From: Porphyrobacter sp.
GTDB lineage: Bacteria > Pseudomonadota > Alphaproteobacteria > Sphingomonadales > Sphingomonadaceae
Reading direction: 5' to 3'
NCBI GenBank assembly: GCA_017744315.1
Contig: JAGIBN010000007.1
Span: 62,001-126,000 of the forward strand
Length of the DNA: 64,000 nt
Position 1 is the first letter of the stretch; every line of letters begins with the position of its first letter. This document shows, piece by piece, positions 37,648 to 46,309 of this stretch. A program made the position numbers and the translations under genes. Below the pieces are notes generated by a model. That model had not been told where the DNA came from and did not search any database. It saw only the letters and a program-made list of their open reading frames with translations.

Positions 37648-38823
37648 ATGAGTGACCTGCGCTACGGTGTCCGCCGCCTGTCGGACTGCCACAAGATCGA
37701 CGACTTCCGCACCCTCGCCAAGCGCAGGCTGCCCTTCCCGGTGTTTCACTACATCGACGGGGCGGCCGACGACGAGCGCACCAAGGACCGCAACACCACC
37801 GCGTTCGAAGACGTGGACCTGGTGCCCAATGTCCTGGCCGGAGTCGAGGAAGTCGATCCGTCCGTGACGGTGCTGGGCAAGACCACGCGCCTGCCCCTTA
37901 TGCTCTCCCCCACTGCGCTCCAGAGACTGTTCCACTGGCAGGGCGAGCGGGCGGTCGCGGCGGCGGCGGAGAAGTTCGGGCTATGGTTCGGCATCTCGAG
38001 CCTCGCCAGCGTCGGCATTGGGGAGATCGGGGCCAACTACACCGGCCCGAAGATGCTCCAGTACTATTACCACAAGGACAAGGGGCTGAACGAAGCGCTG
38101 CTGGAAAAGGCGCGCGCGGCCAAGTTCGATGCGATCACGCTTACGGTCGACACGATCGTCGGCGGCAACCGTGAGCGCTGCTTGCGCACCGGCTTTACCA
38201 GCCCGCCCCGCATCACGCCTGCGAGCGCCCTTTCCTATGCCGCAAAGCCACGCTGGACCCTTGATTACCTGTTCCGCGAGAAGTTCGAGCTCTCCAACCT
38301 CAAGGATCACGTGAAGGAAGGCAGCAACTTCGCGCTCTCCGTGGCGGAGTATTTCAACTCGATGCTCGACCAGTCGATGGACTGGAAGGCTGCCGAAAAG
38401 CTCCGCGAAGACTGGGGCGGGAAGTTCTGCCTCAAGGGCGTAATGTCGGTCGCAGACGCCCGGCGGGCAGCGGACATGGGCGTGGACGCGATCATGATCT
38501 CCAACCACGGCGGCCGCCAGCTCGACGGCAGCCGTGCCCCGTTCGATCAGCTAGCGGAGATCGTCGATGCAGTGGGCGACCGGATGGAGGTCATTCTCGA
38601 TGGCGGCGTCCGGCGCGGAAGCCACATCCTCAAGGCGCTGAGCCTCGGCGCGACGGCGGTCTCCGGCGGAAGACTCTACCTCTACGCCCTTGCCGCTGCC
38701 GGTCAGGCTGGCGTGGAACGCGCGCTCGGCCTGCTCGAGGCCGAGATCGTGCGCGACATGAAGCTTATGGGCGTGACCCGGATCGACCAGCTGAACCGGG
38801 AGAACCTGAGGTCACGCCGCTAG
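37648..38823 (+). CDS. FMN-dependent L-2-hydroxy-acid (L-lactate) dehydrogenase
   Basis: It oxidises L-lactate or a related 2-hydroxy acid with FMN, passing electrons to the respiratory chain. The 391-residue protein starts at 37648; in-frame upstream codons are ignored as the family N-terminus begins there (LSDCHKIDDFRTLAKRRLP). YIDGAADDE, ITLTVDT and the active-site stretch SNHGGRQLDG (catalytic His) are present, followed by GGVRRGSHILKAL. Name lldD is likely but substrate range is not proven. It faces the blaI-like gene across the candidate operators. Confidence 0.88.
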   Translation: MSDLRYGVRRLSDCHKIDDFRTLAKRRLPFPVFHYIDGAADDERTKDRNTTAFEDVDLVPNVLAGVEEVDPSVTVLGKTTRLPLMLSPTALQRLFHWQGERAVAAAAEKFGLWFGISSLASVGIGEIGANYTGPKMLQYYYHKDKGLNEALLEKARAAKFDAITLTVDTIVGGNRERCLRTGFTSPPRITPASALSYAAKPRWTLDYLFREKFELSNLKDHVKEGSNFALSVAEYFNSMLDQSMDWKAAEKLREDWGGKFCLKGVMSVADARRAADMGVDAIMISNHGGRQLDGSRAPFDQLAEIVDAVGDRMEVILDGGVRRGSHILKALSLGATAVSGGRLYLYALAAAGQAGVERALGLLEAEIVRDMKLMGVTRIDQLNRENLRSRR

Positions 38824-38824
38824 A

Positions 38825-39547
38825 TCAGGCGATCTCCTTCCCGATCAACATCGGGCCCATCTTGCGCGAGGAGCCGTCGAAGAAGCCGGCCTCCTCCTGC
38901 CATTCGCGCGGATTGCGGAACGTGCCGAACAGGATGTCGAAGATCGGGATGTCGCCGTAGTTGTAGGCGTGCACCCCGCGCTGGTGATGGACCGAGTGGC
39001 TCTCCGGCCGGGTGACGAAATACCCGATCCAGCGCGGCGTGCGCACGTTGGTGTGCTGGAACATGGTGCAGAAGGTGGCCGCGACGACAACAACCAGCGT
39101 GGCCTCCGGGCTCAGCCCAATGCCGAGGACTAAGGCAAAGCTGCCAAGCAGCGCCCAGCCGATCATATCGAACGGGTGAAAGAAGAACGCGCCCCAGATG
39201 TCCACCCGCTCCGCACTATGGTGCATCTGGTGGAACCAGCGCCAGATCGGCTGATAGGTGTGCATCGTGCGATGCCAAGCGTAAATCAGGAACTCGTAGA
39301 ACAGGAACCCGACCGCCACTTGCACCACGAAAGGCCAGGCCGATCCGTTCAGGACCTGGTACTGCCCCAGGAACGCATCCCACATCAGCGGCGAGTAAGT
39401 CGCCACCGCGAAGTAGGCCAGGGTGAAGAAGATGCCCTTGGCTCGCCAGTAAGGCACGTCCGGGAAGCTGCGCGCGCGTCCGATCATGTCGAGCGCGATG
39501 AAGGTTACGAACATTGCCGCTGCAATCAGATGATAAGTGCCGAGCAT
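38825..39547 (-). CDS. Fatty acid hydroxylase / sterol desaturase family protein
   Basis: A di-iron membrane enzyme with several membrane segments. The His boxes are HRTMH, HQMHH and HSVHHQRG, in the family order. The start is the ATG at 39547 with GGGGAAA upstream, giving 240 residues; a longer frame from 39763 would run into the regulator region. The substrate may be a lipid or carotenoid but cannot be assigned. It diverges from a TetR regulator. Confidence 0.87.
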   Translation of the reverse strand: MLGTYHLIAAAMFVTFIALDMIGRARSFPDVPYWRAKGIFFTLAYFAVATYSPLMWDAFLGQYQVLNGSAWPFVVQVAVGFLFYEFLIYAWHRTMHTYQPIWRWFHQMHHSAERVDIWGAFFFHPFDMIGWALLGSFALVLGIGLSPEATLVVVVAATFCTMFQHTNVRTPRWIGYFVTRPESHSVHHQRGVHAYNYGDIPIFDILFGTFRNPREWQEEAGFFDGSSRKMGPMLIGKEIA

Positions 39548-39559
39548 GTCACAATTTCC

Positions 39560-39572
39560 CCAATGGAATTGG
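39560..39572. promoter_or_regulatory. Palindrome before the hydroxylase gene, possible regulator site
   Basis: CCAAT and ATTGG flank GGA, 13 bases upstream of the hydroxylase start and on the side facing the tetR-like gene. It is short for a TetR operator, so it is only a candidate. Confidence 0.25.
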
Positions 39573-39692
39573 AGACAATCTACTCCCCTCCCCTCCACTG
39601 GAATAGGAGCAACGCGGTCGGTTTTCATTTTGCCCCCGACAGTATAGGATTTCTGCGGGTTGGCGCGGCCTTGGGGGCCGCAGGGGCTATCG

Positions 39693-40343
39693 ATGGAACT
39701 CGAAACCGTACCACAAGTACAGTCACCGGCTTCCAGCAAGGGAGAGCGCACCAAGGCGCGCATCCTCGATGCCGCTTATGACTCGATCATCCAGAAGGGT
39801 TTTGCCGGAACCTCGATCGACGAACTGGTCGAGGCGACCGGCATCACCAAGAGCGGGTTCTTCTATCACTTCCGCGACAAGAGCGACCTTGCCCGCCAGC
39901 TCCTCGTGCGCTTCCTGGCCGAAGACGACGCGGTCATCGACAGTCTCAAGGCGCGCGCCGAACAGCTTGTTGACGACCCTCTCCAGCAGTTCCTGCTGTT
40001 CCTCAATCTCTACGCCGAACTGGTCGACGAAATGGACGCGCTCCATCCCGGATGCCTGGTGGCAGCGGTGGTCTACCAGGAGCAGGTGTTCGACAGCGAA
40101 GTCCGCCGGCTGAACAGCGAGGCGGTCATGCGCTGGCGCGAGCGGTTCCTGGTTTGGCTGGAAGCGATCGACCGCAAGCACCAGCCGGTCACGCCGTTGG
40201 ACCGCCTGGCGCTGGCCGATGCTCTGAGCGCCATTGTCGAAGGTGCGATCGTGCTCGCCAAGGCACTGGACGACCGCGCGCTGATGGGGCGCCAGCTCCG
40301 CTTGTTCCGAGACATGGTCAAGACGACTTACGGCGTCGCCTGA
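39693..40343 (+). CDS. TetR-family transcriptional regulator
   Basis: A 216-residue regulator. The helix-turn-helix region is clear: KARILDAAYDSIIQKGFAG, then GITKSGFFYHFRDKSDLAR. The C-terminal ligand domain is divergent. The ATG at 39693 is used; a GC-rich hairpin (GCGGCC and GGCCGC, 39665–39681) lies just upstream. The divergent fatty acid hydroxylase gene is the likely target, by position. It ends 3 bases from the convergent haemoglobin gene. Confidence 0.9.
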   Translation: MELETVPQVQSPASSKGERTKARILDAAYDSIIQKGFAGTSIDELVEATGITKSGFFYHFRDKSDLARQLLVRFLAEDDAVIDSLKARAEQLVDDPLQQFLLFLNLYAELVDEMDALHPGCLVAAVVYQEQVFDSEVRRLNSEAVMRWRERFLVWLEAIDRKHQPVTPLDRLALADALSAIVEGAIVLAKALDDRALMGRQLRLFRDMVKTTYGVA

Positions 40344-40346
40344 CGC

Positions 40347-40853
40347 CTAGAGCCGCGGCAACGCCTCACCCGCCCGCGCGCCCGCCAACCCACTGCGCTG
40401 CGTGGCAATCCCGGTGAGCAGGCTGTCGGCGATCATACGCGCCCGGTTCGCCACTTCCTGCGTTGCCTCGCCATGCGGCTCCTCTTCGCGCAATGTCGCG
40501 TAGAACAGCTGCAGCCAGTGGGCGAAGTGGCGTTCTTCCAGTCCGGGAATAGCGATATGCTTGACCATCGGATTGCCGGCGAACTCTCCGCTTGCGTGGA
40601 GGACCGAACGCCAGAAACCCTTCATCCGATCGAGGTGGGTCGGCCAATCCTCGATCCGCTCGGCGAAAATGGGCCCGAGCAAATCGTCCGCACGGATCTT
40701 GCCGTAGAACCGGTCGACAAAGCTCGCGATGTAATCGGCATCAACGCCTATTGCCTCAGCCTCGGTCCGCTTGCGTTCGCGCAGCGCCTCGATATGGGCG
40801 CGCCGCTCTGCAGCGCTGGGAACCGACCGCTCGTTGCTCACTGGATCCGTCAT
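40347..40853 (-). CDS. Group III truncated haemoglobin
   Basis: A haem protein that probably binds O2 or NO. FVDRFYGKIRADDLLGPIF and MKGFWRSVLHASGEFAGNP match the truncated-haemoglobin fold, and ERHFAHWLQLF carries the likely proximal His. About 168 residues from the ATG at 40853; an upstream ATG at 40910 would add a basic, unconserved tail. GGGGG sits very close to the chosen start, so the start is uncertain. Confidence 0.88.
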   Translation of the reverse strand: MTDPVSNERSVPSAAERRAHIEALRERKRTEAEAIGVDADYIASFVDRFYGKIRADDLLGPIFAERIEDWPTHLDRMKGFWRSVLHASGEFAGNPMVKHIAIPGLEERHFAHWLQLFYATLREEEPHGEATQEVANRARMIADSLLTGIATQRSGLAGARAGEALPRL

Positions 40854-40939
40854 GTCCCCCAGATAGGTATTGGTCGCGAGGATAGCCCGCGAATTTTTCT
40901 TGGCTGGCAAGCGTAGCGGCTTGTGCCGATAGTCGCCGC

Positions 40940-41542
40940 ATGTTGCATCGATTCGTCCTGGCCGCTGCCCTGGCCCTCACCCCTGTCTCCGCATTCGCCC
41001 AGACCACGACCGACATCGTGCTCTCCACCGACAAGGGTGACATCGTCATCGCGCTGGAGACCGAACGCGCTCCGATCACGGCCGGCAATTTCCTCCGCTA
41101 CGTCGACGAAAAGCGGCTCGACGGAACGGTGTTCTACCGCTCGATGCGTCTCAGCAAGGATAAGCCGGACGGGCTCATCCAGGGCGGCACGCAGTTCGAT
41201 CCCGAGCGCATCCTGCCCCCGATCGCCCACGAGGCGACCAGCACCACCGGCGTGAAGCATGCTGTCGGCGCGATCTCGATGGCGCGCTACGAACCTGGCT
41301 CCGCCACCGGGGACTTCTCGATCATGGTGTCGCCTCAGCACGGCCTCGACGCCAATCCCGCGAGCGACGACGAGAACTTCCGCGAGGGCTACGCCGCCTT
41401 CGGGCACGTCACCCAGGGAATGGACGTGGTCCTCGCCATCTACGACGCCCCGCTGGACCCGGACAAAGGCGAAGGCTGGATGAAGGGCCAGATGATCGCC
41501 GAGCCCGTAAAGATTTTGAGCGCGCGGCGAGTAGGTAGCTAG
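40940..41542 (+). CDS. Periplasmic cyclophilin-type peptidyl-prolyl isomerase
   Basis: It catalyses cis-trans isomerisation of proline peptide bonds, here in the periplasm. A signal peptide (MLHRFVLAAALALTPVSAFA) precedes a compact cyclophilin domain: TDIVLSTDKGDIVIALE, APITAGNFLRYVD, FYRSMRL and GGTQFDPER. Total 200 residues. The usual GGD-type loop is modified, as in several alphaproteobacterial members, so activity is likely but not certain. Its stop overlaps the convergent YqhA-family gene by 4 bp. Confidence 0.88.
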   Translation: MLHRFVLAAALALTPVSAFAQTTTDIVLSTDKGDIVIALETERAPITAGNFLRYVDEKRLDGTVFYRSMRLSKDKPDGLIQGGTQFDPERILPPIAHEATSTTGVKHAVGAISMARYEPGSATGDFSIMVSPQHGLDANPASDDENFREGYAAFGHVTQGMDVVLAIYDAPLDPDKGEGWMKGQMIAEPVKILSARRVGS

Positions 41543-42063
41543 TGCCCCCCGCGCTCCGCCTTCTCTGACAGGAGCTGGCTCAAAGCCGAAGCGACCGTCG
41601 TCAGGAGGAATACCGCGTGGATTATCACGAGCCAGCGAAACGCCGGCTCGTTGACCTGCCCGGTCTCGCGCAGATCCATGAACGCCTTGAGCAGTTCAAT
41701 CCCGGTGATGGCGACCATCGAGGCAAAGAGCTTGATCTTGAGCCCATTGAAATCGACTTTCCCCAACCAGGCCGGGCGGTCGGCGTGCTGATCGATGTTG
41801 ATGCGGGAAACGAAACTGACGTACCCGGTGTAGAGCACGATCAGGATCAGGTTCGCGATCAGCGCAAGGTCGATGAATGACAGCGTCGCGACGACGGCAT
41901 CGTGCACGTTGATCGTCAGTAGCTGCGTGGAGATCAGCCACAGGTATTTGACCAGTATCACCAGCAGCATGATCAGGCAGAAGATCAGCCCGGCATAGAT
42001 CGGTGCCGCCAGCCAGCGCGCCGCGAACAGCGCCTTTTCGAAGATGTGCTCGAACTTTTCCAT
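41539..42063 (-). CDS. YqhA/UPF0114-family membrane protein
   Basis: A 174-residue protein with four hydrophobic segments. MEKFEHIFEKALFAARWLA at the N-terminus and LASMVAITGIELLKAFM match the TIGR00645/YqhA family of unknown function. Length is typical. It may be monocistronic. Confidence 0.85.
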   Translation of the reverse strand: MEKFEHIFEKALFAARWLAAPIYAGLIFCLIMLLVILVKYLWLISTQLLTINVHDAVVATLSFIDLALIANLILIVLYTGYVSFVSRINIDQHADRPAWLGKVDFNGLKIKLFASMVAITGIELLKAFMDLRETGQVNEPAFRWLVIIHAVFLLTTVASALSQLLSEKAERGGH

Positions 42064-42242
42064 GACGCGCCAACCCCCCGGGTGTTGCCCAGGCGTTGGC
42101 TATCAGCCGCTGGCAGGGGCGCACATCGGGATTTCCCCTCCCTACCGCAGGAGGCAAGCGCTTAGCGCAGATCACCCGGGGCAAACTTGAGCGGCCTACA
42201 CTACCTTGAAAATCAGAGATTTTTGCAGAGATATTGATGCGT

Positions 42243-42259
42243 ATACCAATTTTTGGTAT
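42243..42259. promoter_or_regulatory. Perfect inverted repeat before parD, candidate autoregulatory operator
   Basis: ATACCAA and TTGGTAT are perfect inverted repeats separated by TTT, ten bases before the parD ATG. ParD antitoxins bind such palindromes to repress their own operon. The surrounding bases are AT-rich. Confidence 0.6.
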
Positions 42260-42268
42260 CCGTGCGCG

Positions 42269-42520
42269 ATGCCTGGTAAGAACACCTCAATAGCCCTCGG
42301 CGAACCCTTCATCGAATTCGCCCGCAAGAAAGTGGAGACGGGCGAGTTCGGCACCACCAGCGAAGTCGTGCGCGAGGCGATGCGCCGCTACATCGCAGAA
42401 GACACAAAGCTGGAGTTGCTGCGGCGAGAGTTGGAAAAAGGCCTGGATAGTGGCCCGGCTCGCTCGTTCGACTGGGAAGCCCTAATGGAACGGAAATTCG
42501 GCACGACCGACGATGCATGA
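42269..42520 (+). CDS. parD: ParD-family antitoxin
   Basis: An 83-residue ribbon-helix-helix protein starting MPGKNTSIALGEPF. EFARKKVETGEFGTTSEVVREAMR is the family's DNA-binding helix region, and the C-terminal tail (GPARSFDWEALMERKF) would wrap the toxin. The frame is open from 42206, but the ATG at 42269 fits the family. It overlaps parE by 8 bases, so the two are translationally coupled. The inverted repeat upstream suggests autorepression. Confidence 0.9.
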   Translation: MPGKNTSIALGEPFIEFARKKVETGEFGTTSEVVREAMRRYIAEDTKLELLRRELEKGLDSGPARSFDWEALMERKFGTTDDA

Positions 42521-42806
42521 GGTCTGGCTCCGTCCAGAGGCAGCAGCGGACGTCGAAGCAATCGCAGACTACACCATCGCACGATGGGGACAGCGACAAG
42601 CGCGCGCCTACGTTGATGCGCTAAGGAACGACATCGCCAGCCTCTCAACCTACGCGAAACGTTTCCCGCTTCACGAAGAAACTAGGCTGGGGCTCAGGCG
42701 AATGCGAAGCGGGCAACACCTGGTCTTCTACCTGATCGGGGATCATGCGATCGAAGTCGTGCGTGTGCTGCACGAGCGCATGCATCCCGACCAAGCGTCC
42801 CAATGA
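42513..42806 (+). CDS. parE: ParE-family toxin
   Basis: A 97-residue RelE/ParE-fold toxin; ParE members poison DNA gyrase. VWLRPEAAADVEAIADYTIARWG, QARAYVDALRNDIASL, and RMRSGQHLVFYLIGDHAIEVVRVLHERM match the family along its whole length. It lies in an 8-bp overlap with parD and ends 9 bases from the convergent sdhA. The gene pair looks intact. Confidence 0.9.
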   Translation: MHEVWLRPEAAADVEAIADYTIARWGQRQARAYVDALRNDIASLSTYAKRFPLHEETRLGLRRMRSGQHLVFYLIGDHAIEVVRVLHERMHPDQASQ

Positions 42807-42815
42807 GAGTGGGCC

Positions 42816-44636
42816 TCAGTACACCCGCTTCTTCGGCTTGATGTACTCGACATCGTCGGTGAGCGTGTATTCGTGCACCGGACGATAATCGAGCCGCACC
42901 GAGCCGCCCTTGCCGCCCCAGCCTTCGAACCAGGCCGCAGTGTGCTTCATCCAGTTCTTGTCGTCGCGCTCAGGGAAGTCCTCGTGCGCGTGGGCGCCAC
43001 GGCTTTCCTTGCGGTTGTGCGCGCCATGGAGCGTCACGGTCGCCTGCGAGATCAGGTTGTCGAGCTCGAGCGTCTCGATGAGATCGGAGTTCCAGATCAG
43101 CGAACGGTCCGTGACCGAAACGTCCTGCATACGCTGGTAGATCTCGCCGAGCTGGACCTTGCCCTCTGCCATCAGCTCATCGGTGCGGAACACCGCGGCA
43201 TGCTGGCTCATGCAGCGCTGCATGTCGGTGCGGATTGCCGCCGTGGGCGTGCTACCCTTGGCGTTGCGGAAGTGGTCGAGGCGAGTGAGCGCGAAGTCCG
43301 CGCTGTCCTTGGCCAACTCCTCCTGCGCCGCATTCGGCTTGATCAGTTCCTTGAGGCGATGCCCGGTCGCGCGGCCAAAGACCACGAGGTCGATCAGAGA
43401 GTTCGAGCCAAGGCGATTGGCGCCGTGGACAGAGACGCAAGCCGCCTCGCCGACAGCGAACAGGCCGGGCACCACAGACTCAGGGTTGCCGGCGGCGTCG
43501 ATCGTCATGACCTCGCCGTGATAGTTCGTCGGGATGCCGCCCATGTTGTAGTGGACGGTCGGCACCACCGGTAGCGGCTGGCGCGTAAGGTCGACGCCGG
43601 CGAAGATCTTGCCGCTCTCGGTGATACCCGGGAGGCGCTCAGCCAGAACCTTGGGATCGATGTGATCGAGGTGCAGGAAGATATGGTCCTTGTTCGGACC
43701 AACGCCGCGCCCTTCGCGGATTTCCAGAGCCATCGAGCGTGAGACGACGTCGCGGCTGGCAAGGTCCTTCGCGCTCGGGGCATAGCGTTCCATGAAGCGC
43801 TCGCCCTCGGAGTTAGTCAGGTATCCGCCCTCGCCACGCGCTCCTTCGGTGATGAGCACGCCGGCGCCATAGATGCCGGTCGGGTGGAACTGGACAAACT
43901 CCATGTCCTGCAAAGGCAGGCCCGCGCGCAGGACCATGCCGCCACCGTCTCCGGTGCAGGTATGGGCGCTCGTCGCGGTGAAGTAGCAGCGGCCATAGCC
44001 GCCGGTCGCCAGCACCACGGCCTGGGCGCGGAAGCGGTGGATCGAACCATCGTCGAGGCACAGCGCGATCACGCCGACGCACTTGCCGCCGCTCATGATG
44101 AGGTCGATCGCGAAGTACTCGATGAAGAAGTCCGCGTCGTACTTCAGGCTCTGCTGGTAAAGCGCGTGAAGCATCGCGTGGCCGGTGCGGTCGGCGGCGG
44201 CGGCGGTGCGCTGCACCGGGGGACCCTCACCCATGTTCTGCATGTGGCCGCCGAACGGGCGCTGGTAGATCGTGCCGTTGGCGTTGCGGCTGAAGGGCAC
44301 GCCGGCGTGCTCCAGCTCGTAGACCGCGTTCGGCGCTTCGCGCACCATGTACTCGATCGCATCCTGGTCACCCAGCCAGTCCGACCCCTTGACGGTGTCG
44401 TACATGTGCCAGGTCCAGTGGTCGGGCGAGTTGTTGCCAAGGCTCGCGGCGATCCCACCCTGCGCGGCCACAGTGTGGCTGCGGGTCGGGAAGACCTTGG
44501 TGATGCAGGCGGTCTTGAGGCCCGCCTCGGCGCTGCCCATCGTGGCGCGCAGGCCGGAGCCACCGGCCCCGACGACGATCACGTCATAAGTGTGGTCGAC
44601 GATCTTGTAGGCGGCCTGGGACGAAGTCTCGCTCAC
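42816..44636 (-). CDS. sdhA: Succinate dehydrogenase flavoprotein subunit
   Basis: It oxidises succinate to fumarate with covalently bound FAD as part of respiratory complex II. The 606-residue protein has [30 protein letters not shown] with the FAD-linked His, and [20 protein letters not shown]. The start is a GTG with GGAGG six bases upstream, overlapping the sdhD stop in GTGA. The iron-sulphur subunit gene sdhB does not follow; the convergent parDE pair lies there instead. Confidence 0.97.
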   Translation of the reverse strand: MSETSSQAAYKIVDHTYDVIVVGAGGSGLRATMGSAEAGLKTACITKVFPTRSHTVAAQGGIAASLGNNSPDHWTWHMYDTVKGSDWLGDQDAIEYMVREAPNAVYELEHAGVPFSRNANGTIYQRPFGGHMQNMGEGPPVQRTAAAADRTGHAMLHALYQQSLKYDADFFIEYFAIDLIMSGGKCVGVIALCLDDGSIHRFRAQAVVLATGGYGRCYFTATSAHTCTGDGGGMVLRAGLPLQDMEFVQFHPTGIYGAGVLITEGARGEGGYLTNSEGERFMERYAPSAKDLASRDVVSRSMALEIREGRGVGPNKDHIFLHLDHIDPKVLAERLPGITESGKIFAGVDLTRQPLPVVPTVHYNMGGIPTNYHGEVMTIDAAGNPESVVPGLFAVGEAACVSVHGANRLGSNSLIDLVVFGRATGHRLKELIKPNAAQEELAKDSADFALTRLDHFRNAKGSTPTAAIRTDMQRCMSQHAAVFRTDELMAEGKVQLGEIYQRMQDVSVTDRSLIWNSDLIETLELDNLISQATVTLHGAHNRKESRGAHAHEDFPERDDKNWMKHTAAWFEGWGGKGGSVRLDYRPVHEYTLTDDVEYIKPKKRVY

Positions 44637-45088
44637 ATTCCGCCTCCCTGCGATGCGGCGGCAGCAGCGGCGGCGGCGGCCATGGCTGTTTGCAGGGCGG
44701 CTTCGGTTTCGATGCTCATGACAATCCGTGCGAGGCAGAACAGGCCGAACGCGGCACCAGAGAAGGCCGCGAGGTTCAAGGTGAGGAGTGCGCCGAAGCG
44801 GGCGCCCCGATGGTGGACATAGTCTTCGACCAGGACCTGCAGCCCCAGCCGCGCGTGCCAGAACACGCTGATGATCAGCAGTGCGATCATGACCGGCGGC
44901 ACGAGACCCGACATCCACTCGCGCACTGTCGCATAGGACATGTCCGGCAGGAGCAAGATCGAGAAGATAAGATACCCGACGACGATCAGGTTGCCCGCCG
45001 CGGTATAGCGCTGCTGCAGCCAGTGATCCGCGCCATGATGCGCCGAGCCGAGGCCCCGCACGCGTCCGATCGGAGTTCCGTTGCCCAT
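44633..45088 (-). CDS. sdhD: Succinate dehydrogenase membrane anchor subunit
   Basis: A 151-residue membrane subunit with three helices, anchoring complex II and helping bind quinone and haem. [17 protein letters not shown] and [16 protein letters not shown] (haem-ligand His region) are recognisable. The C-terminus is an unusual run of about a dozen Ala. It lies 8 bases after sdhC and overlaps sdhA by 4 bp. Confidence 0.93.
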   Translation of the reverse strand: MGNGTPIGRVRGLGSAHHGADHWLQQRYTAAGNLIVVGYLIFSILLLPDMSYATVREWMSGLVPPVMIALLIISVFWHARLGLQVLVEDYVHHRGARFGALLTLNLAAFSGAAFGLFCLARIVMSIETEAALQTAMAAAAAAAAASQGGGM

Positions 45089-45096
45089 GTCAGATC

Positions 45097-45477
45097 CTAT
45101 CGCAGCACGATCACGGCCCAGAAGGCCGCGGTAAGAACAAGTCCGCTCACGGTGGTGACCACCGACCAGCGATTGTTGGCGTCAACCTCGTACCCGGCGC
45201 CGATATCCAGCACGAAGTGACGGATGCCCGAGGCGAAGTGGTTGAAGAACGACCAGCTGATGCCGACCAGGACGACATAGCCGACCCAGGAGTCGGCAAG
45301 GTTGACGAAGAAGGCATAGGCCTCCGGACCGCTCGCCAGCGCCGCCAGCCACCATAGCAGGACGGGAAGGCCGATCAGGGCCATCGCGTCGCCGGTGGCG
45401 CGGTGCAGGATGGAGACGAGCATGGCAGGCCCCCATTTCCAGATCGACAGGTGCGGAGAAAGCGGGCGTTCGGCCAT
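45097..45477 (-). CDS. sdhC: Succinate dehydrogenase cytochrome b556 subunit
   Basis: A 126-residue membrane protein starting MAERPLSPHLSIWKW. The motif SILHRATGDAMAL and a later FFNHFASGIRHFVLDIGAG carry the family's conserved Ser, Arg and haem-ligand His. Three membrane helices. First gene of the sdhCDA run. Confidence 0.95.
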   Translation of the reverse strand: MAERPLSPHLSIWKWGPAMLVSILHRATGDAMALIGLPVLLWWLAALASGPEAYAFFVNLADSWVGYVVLVGISWSFFNHFASGIRHFVLDIGAGYEVDANNRWSVVTTVSGLVLTAAFWAVIVLR

Positions 45478-45598
45478 GGCAAATCCGGTAATCGTGAGTG
45501 TGGGCCTCCCTTAGCGGATGCGCCACGTGAGGCAAGCCGGGTGCCGCGCGCTTCCCCGCATGCTTCCCCAAAGCGCCTGTCGGGGCTAGGGATTTCCG

Positions 45599-46309
45599 AT
45601 GCCAACGATCCTCGTCACTGGCTCAAGCCGCGGAATCGGCCAAGCGACTTGCGAAGCGCTTCGGTCGCGCGGCGTACGCGTCATCACCCACGCGACCACG
45701 GCGCGGGACGCCGACACGATCGCGGCCGACTTCGCCGACCCGCCTGCCCCGCAGTTGGTATGGCAAGAAGCGCTCGACCGGGCCGAGGGCCGTATCGACG
45801 GCCTGATCAACAACGCGGGGATTTTCGTCGCGAATCCAATCGATTCGTCCGACATCGCCTGGCTCGACGCGTGGGAGGACACCTTGCGGGTCAATCTCAC
45901 TGCCGCCGCGCAGTTGACCCGGTTCGCGGTGCGGCACTGGCTGGAGAATGGACGGGGCGGCCGGCTCGTCCACATCGCCAGCCGCGCTGGCCATCGCGGG
46001 GATTCGCCAGCCCACTGGCACTATGCTGCCTCCAAAGGCGGGATGTTGGCGATGCACAAGACGATCGCCCGCGCCTACGCCGGGCAGGATATCCTGAGTT
46101 TCGCCATCGCGCCGGGATTCACCGACACCTCGATGGCCGACGACTATCTAGCGAGCCGCGGCGGCGCCAGCTTGCTGGCCGACATTCCGCTGGGCCGCGT
46201 GGCAGAACCCGAGGAAATTGCACGAATAGCCGTGTTCTGCGCACTCGACGCACCTGCGAGCATGACGGGCGCGGTGATCGATGCCAATGGGGCGAGTTAT
46301 GTCCGTTAG
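45599..46309 (+). CDS. SDR-family oxidoreductase
   Basis: A 236-residue short-chain dehydrogenase with VTGSSRGIGQATCEAL, NNAGIF and HWHYAASKGG, where Tyr-xxx-Lys completes the site. AGGGATTTCCG precedes the ATG. Substrate unknown; FabG-like enzymes share these features. It overlaps the following metallo-beta-lactamase gene by 11 bases, so they are probably co-expressed. Confidence 0.9.
   Translation: MPTILVTGSSRGIGQATCEALRSRGVRVITHATTARDADTIAADFADPPAPQLVWQEALDRAEGRIDGLINNAGIFVANPIDSSDIAWLDAWEDTLRVNLTAAAQLTRFAVRHWLENGRGGRLVHIASRAGHRGDSPAHWHYAASKGGMLAMHKTIARAYAGQDILSFAIAPGFTDTSMADDYLASRGGASLLADIPLGRVAEPEEIARIAVFCALDAPASMTGAVIDANGASYVR

Noticed and set aside
44637-44918. Upstream extension of sdhA
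   Set aside because: It lies over sdhD in another frame, while a GTG with a strong ribosome-binding site at 44636 fits the family.
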